A stretch of DNA of 64,000 nt, from the NCBI GenBank assembly GCA_963723455.1, contig CAVRQM010000001.1:620001-684000 (forward strand), given 5' to 3'. Below the pieces are notes generated by a model. The model did not search any database. It had not been told where the DNA came from and saw only the letters and a list, made by a program, of their open reading frames with translations. The DNA is from CAVRQM01 sp963723455. GTDB taxonomy: Bacteria > Pseudomonadota > Alphaproteobacteria > Acetobacterales > Acetobacteraceae. Every line of letters begins with the position of its first letter. Positions within the stretch are counted from its first letter, which is position 1. Below, piece after piece: positions 62,867 to 64,000 of this stretch. A program made the translations under genes and the position numbers.

Positions 62867-63930
62867 CCGACTTCGCGCTGCGCCTGCGCCAGAGCGTCGG
62901 CCTGTGGGTAGCGATCGTGCTGTTCCTTGCGCTGTATGGCCTGTACAACGGACTGCACCCGAAAGGGTTTTCCGTCGATCTGCTGGTCGAGAACAGCAAC
63001 GAGAGCATGGCGCTGATCTTTGTGGCGATGGCGCAGACCGTGCCGGTGCTGACCGGCGGGCTGGATCTGGCCGTCGGAGCGACGATGACGCTGGTGAACT
63101 GCCTGGCCTCCACCCTGATTTCCGGCTCTCCCGGACAGATGGCGTTCGGCATCGTCGCCTGCCTGCTGGCCGGCACCGCGTGCGGCGCGTTCAACGGCTG
63201 CGTGGTGGTGCTGGGGCGGCTGCAGCCGATCATCGCCACGCTGGCCACCGGCGCGATCTACGCCGGCATCGCGCTGTTTCTGCGGCCCTCGCCCGGCGGC
63301 AAGGTGGACGACAACCTCTCATGGGTCACCACCAACGCGCTGTCGGAGATGGATACCACCTATCACTGGTTCGCCGGCGGGCCGCCCGGCTGGTTCGCCC
63401 GCGGGATCGGCCGCATCCCGGTGCCGATCCTGATCCTGCTGCTGGTGGTGCTGCTGATCTGGCTGCCGTTCCGCAACACCGTGACCGGGCGCGGCTGCTA
63501 CGCGATCGGCTCGGCCGAGGGCGCGGCATACATGTCGGGGCTGAAGGTCGGGCGCAGCAAGTTCGCCGCGTACACGCTGGGCGGCTTCTTCGCCGGCTGC
63601 GGCGGCTTGTACCTGGCGTTGCAGACCGGCAGCGGCAACGCCGACATCGCGCAGGCCGGGGCCTATACGCTGAACTCGATCGCCGCGGTGGTGATCGGCG
63701 GCACCTCGCTGTTCGGCGGCTCGGGCGGGGTGATCGGCTCGATCTTCGGCGCGCTGGTGCTGCGCGCGATCTCGTTCTGCTTCCGCGTGTTCGACCCGGC
63801 CGGCCCGATCGGCTTCATCGCCAATCCGCTGCTGCAGCCAATTTTCGAAGGCGTGATCCTGCTCCTGGCCGTGTCGCTGGGCGCGGCGCGGGTGTTCCGG
63901 GTCAGGAACCGGCTGAGCCTGTTCACGTGA
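62863..63930 (+). CDS. Sugar ABC transporter permease
   Basis: 355 residues, about nine membrane helices, of the RbsC-like family. VAMAQTVPVLTGGLDLAVGATMTLV is the conserved region, with IIATLATGAIYAGIALFL, IGGTSLFGGSGGVIGSIFGAL and the EAA-like segment near SGLKVGRSKFAAYTLGG. It forms the channel with the upstream ATPase; importers of this class often use two permeases, and a second may begin after the window. Coupled by ATGA to the ATPase. Confidence 0.9.
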   Translation: MTDFALRLRQSVGLWVAIVLFLALYGLYNGLHPKGFSVDLLVENSNESMALIFVAMAQTVPVLTGGLDLAVGATMTLVNCLASTLISGSPGQMAFGIVACLLAGTACGAFNGCVVVLGRLQPIIATLATGAIYAGIALFLRPSPGGKVDDNLSWVTTNALSEMDTTYHWFAGGPPGWFARGIGRIPVPILILLLVVLLIWLPFRNTVTGRGCYAIGSAEGAAYMSGLKVGRSKFAAYTLGGFFAGCGGLYLALQTGSGNADIAQAGAYTLNSIAAVVIGGTSLFGGSGGVIGSIFGALVLRAISFCFRVFDPAGPIGFIANPLLQPIFEGVILLLAVSLGAARVFRVRNRLSLFT

Positions 63931-64000
63931 TCCGCCAACCAGTTGCTTCGTCCGACGTCGATAGTCCCGTGCCCTGCAGGACGGCAAGAACCCTATGACC
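63931..64000 (+). other. Window tail; possible start of the next gene
   Basis: Seventy bases after the permease. An ATG at 63995 could begin a second permease, but only two codons are visible and no good ribosome site is seen, so no call is made. Confidence 0.2.

Overview
The window is very GC-rich and densely coded, with short or overlapping gene junctions. It reads as an alphaproteobacterial chromosome, most likely Acetobacteraceae (Rhodospirillales). Three things point there: a cellulose synthase in which the BcsA and BcsB parts form one 1460-residue protein (the AcsAB arrangement of Komagataeibacter), a proline-rich CcpA/BcsP-like partner just upstream of it, and a C30 (squalene-derived) carotenoid glycosyl-ester gene set. 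No phage, insertion sequence or CRISPR array was seen.

Layout. 1-263: end of prephenate/arogenate dehydrogenase. 277-3541: a type VI secretion accessory island with a divergent Ala/Leu-rich protein, PAAR tip, Trm112-like zinc-ribbon methyltransferase and TagF. 3538-8178 (minus): an omega-transaminase, amidase, aldehyde dehydrogenase and Mop-domain operon that looks like an amide/amine catabolic route; its distal part is full of frameshifts. 8252-14590: GST, DUF427, a glycosyltransferase, a CobW GTPase with a WD40 partner, a Uma2 nuclease-fold protein and unknowns. 14627-18565 (minus): TlyA, RsmA, SurA and a Gfo/Idh/MocA oxidoreductase. 18713-24307 (plus): SecD, SecF, LigA and an orphan OmpR-type regulator. 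24304-30937 (minus): ParC, RecO, Nudix, thioesterase, Era, RNase III and LepB.

31071-48726 (minus) is the most distinctive part: a long, tightly packed surface-chemistry run. In transcription order it encodes the proline-rich cellulose protein, fused BcsAB, an SDR, a DUF2141 protein, a CrtN-type desaturase, a CrtP-type oxidase, an acyltransferase, a CrtQ-like glycosyltransferase, an aldehyde dehydrogenase, GmhA, a fused HddC-GmhB heptose enzyme and a large GT2-GT4 glycosyltransferase. By family knowledge the carotenoid genes would convert a C30 polyene to a carboxylic acid, glycosylate it and acylate the sugar; activated heptose is made by genes in the same run.

48822-51801: a small conserved protein, tRNA-Gly(CCC), then a SAM-II riboswitch and a hairpin over the ribosome binding site in front of metZ, followed by apaG and folE. 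All three coding regions carry many single-base shifts. 51838-58588 (minus): EamA and Bcr/CflA exporters, FtsK (frameshifted) and the amt-glnK pair behind a near-consensus sigma-54 promoter. 58788-60008: a UbiH-like hydroxylase. 60132-63930: a sugar ABC importer (binding protein, ATPase, permease), continuing past the window.

Two sequence-level themes recur. Single-base frameshifts cluster in two patches and also hit genes that are normally essential (folE, ftsK), which favours consensus errors over gene decay. Small repeats occur at gene edges: tandem duplications over start/stop junctions (recO/parC, gmhA/hddC) and palindromic elements read into protein (tagF, the sugar ABC ATPase).
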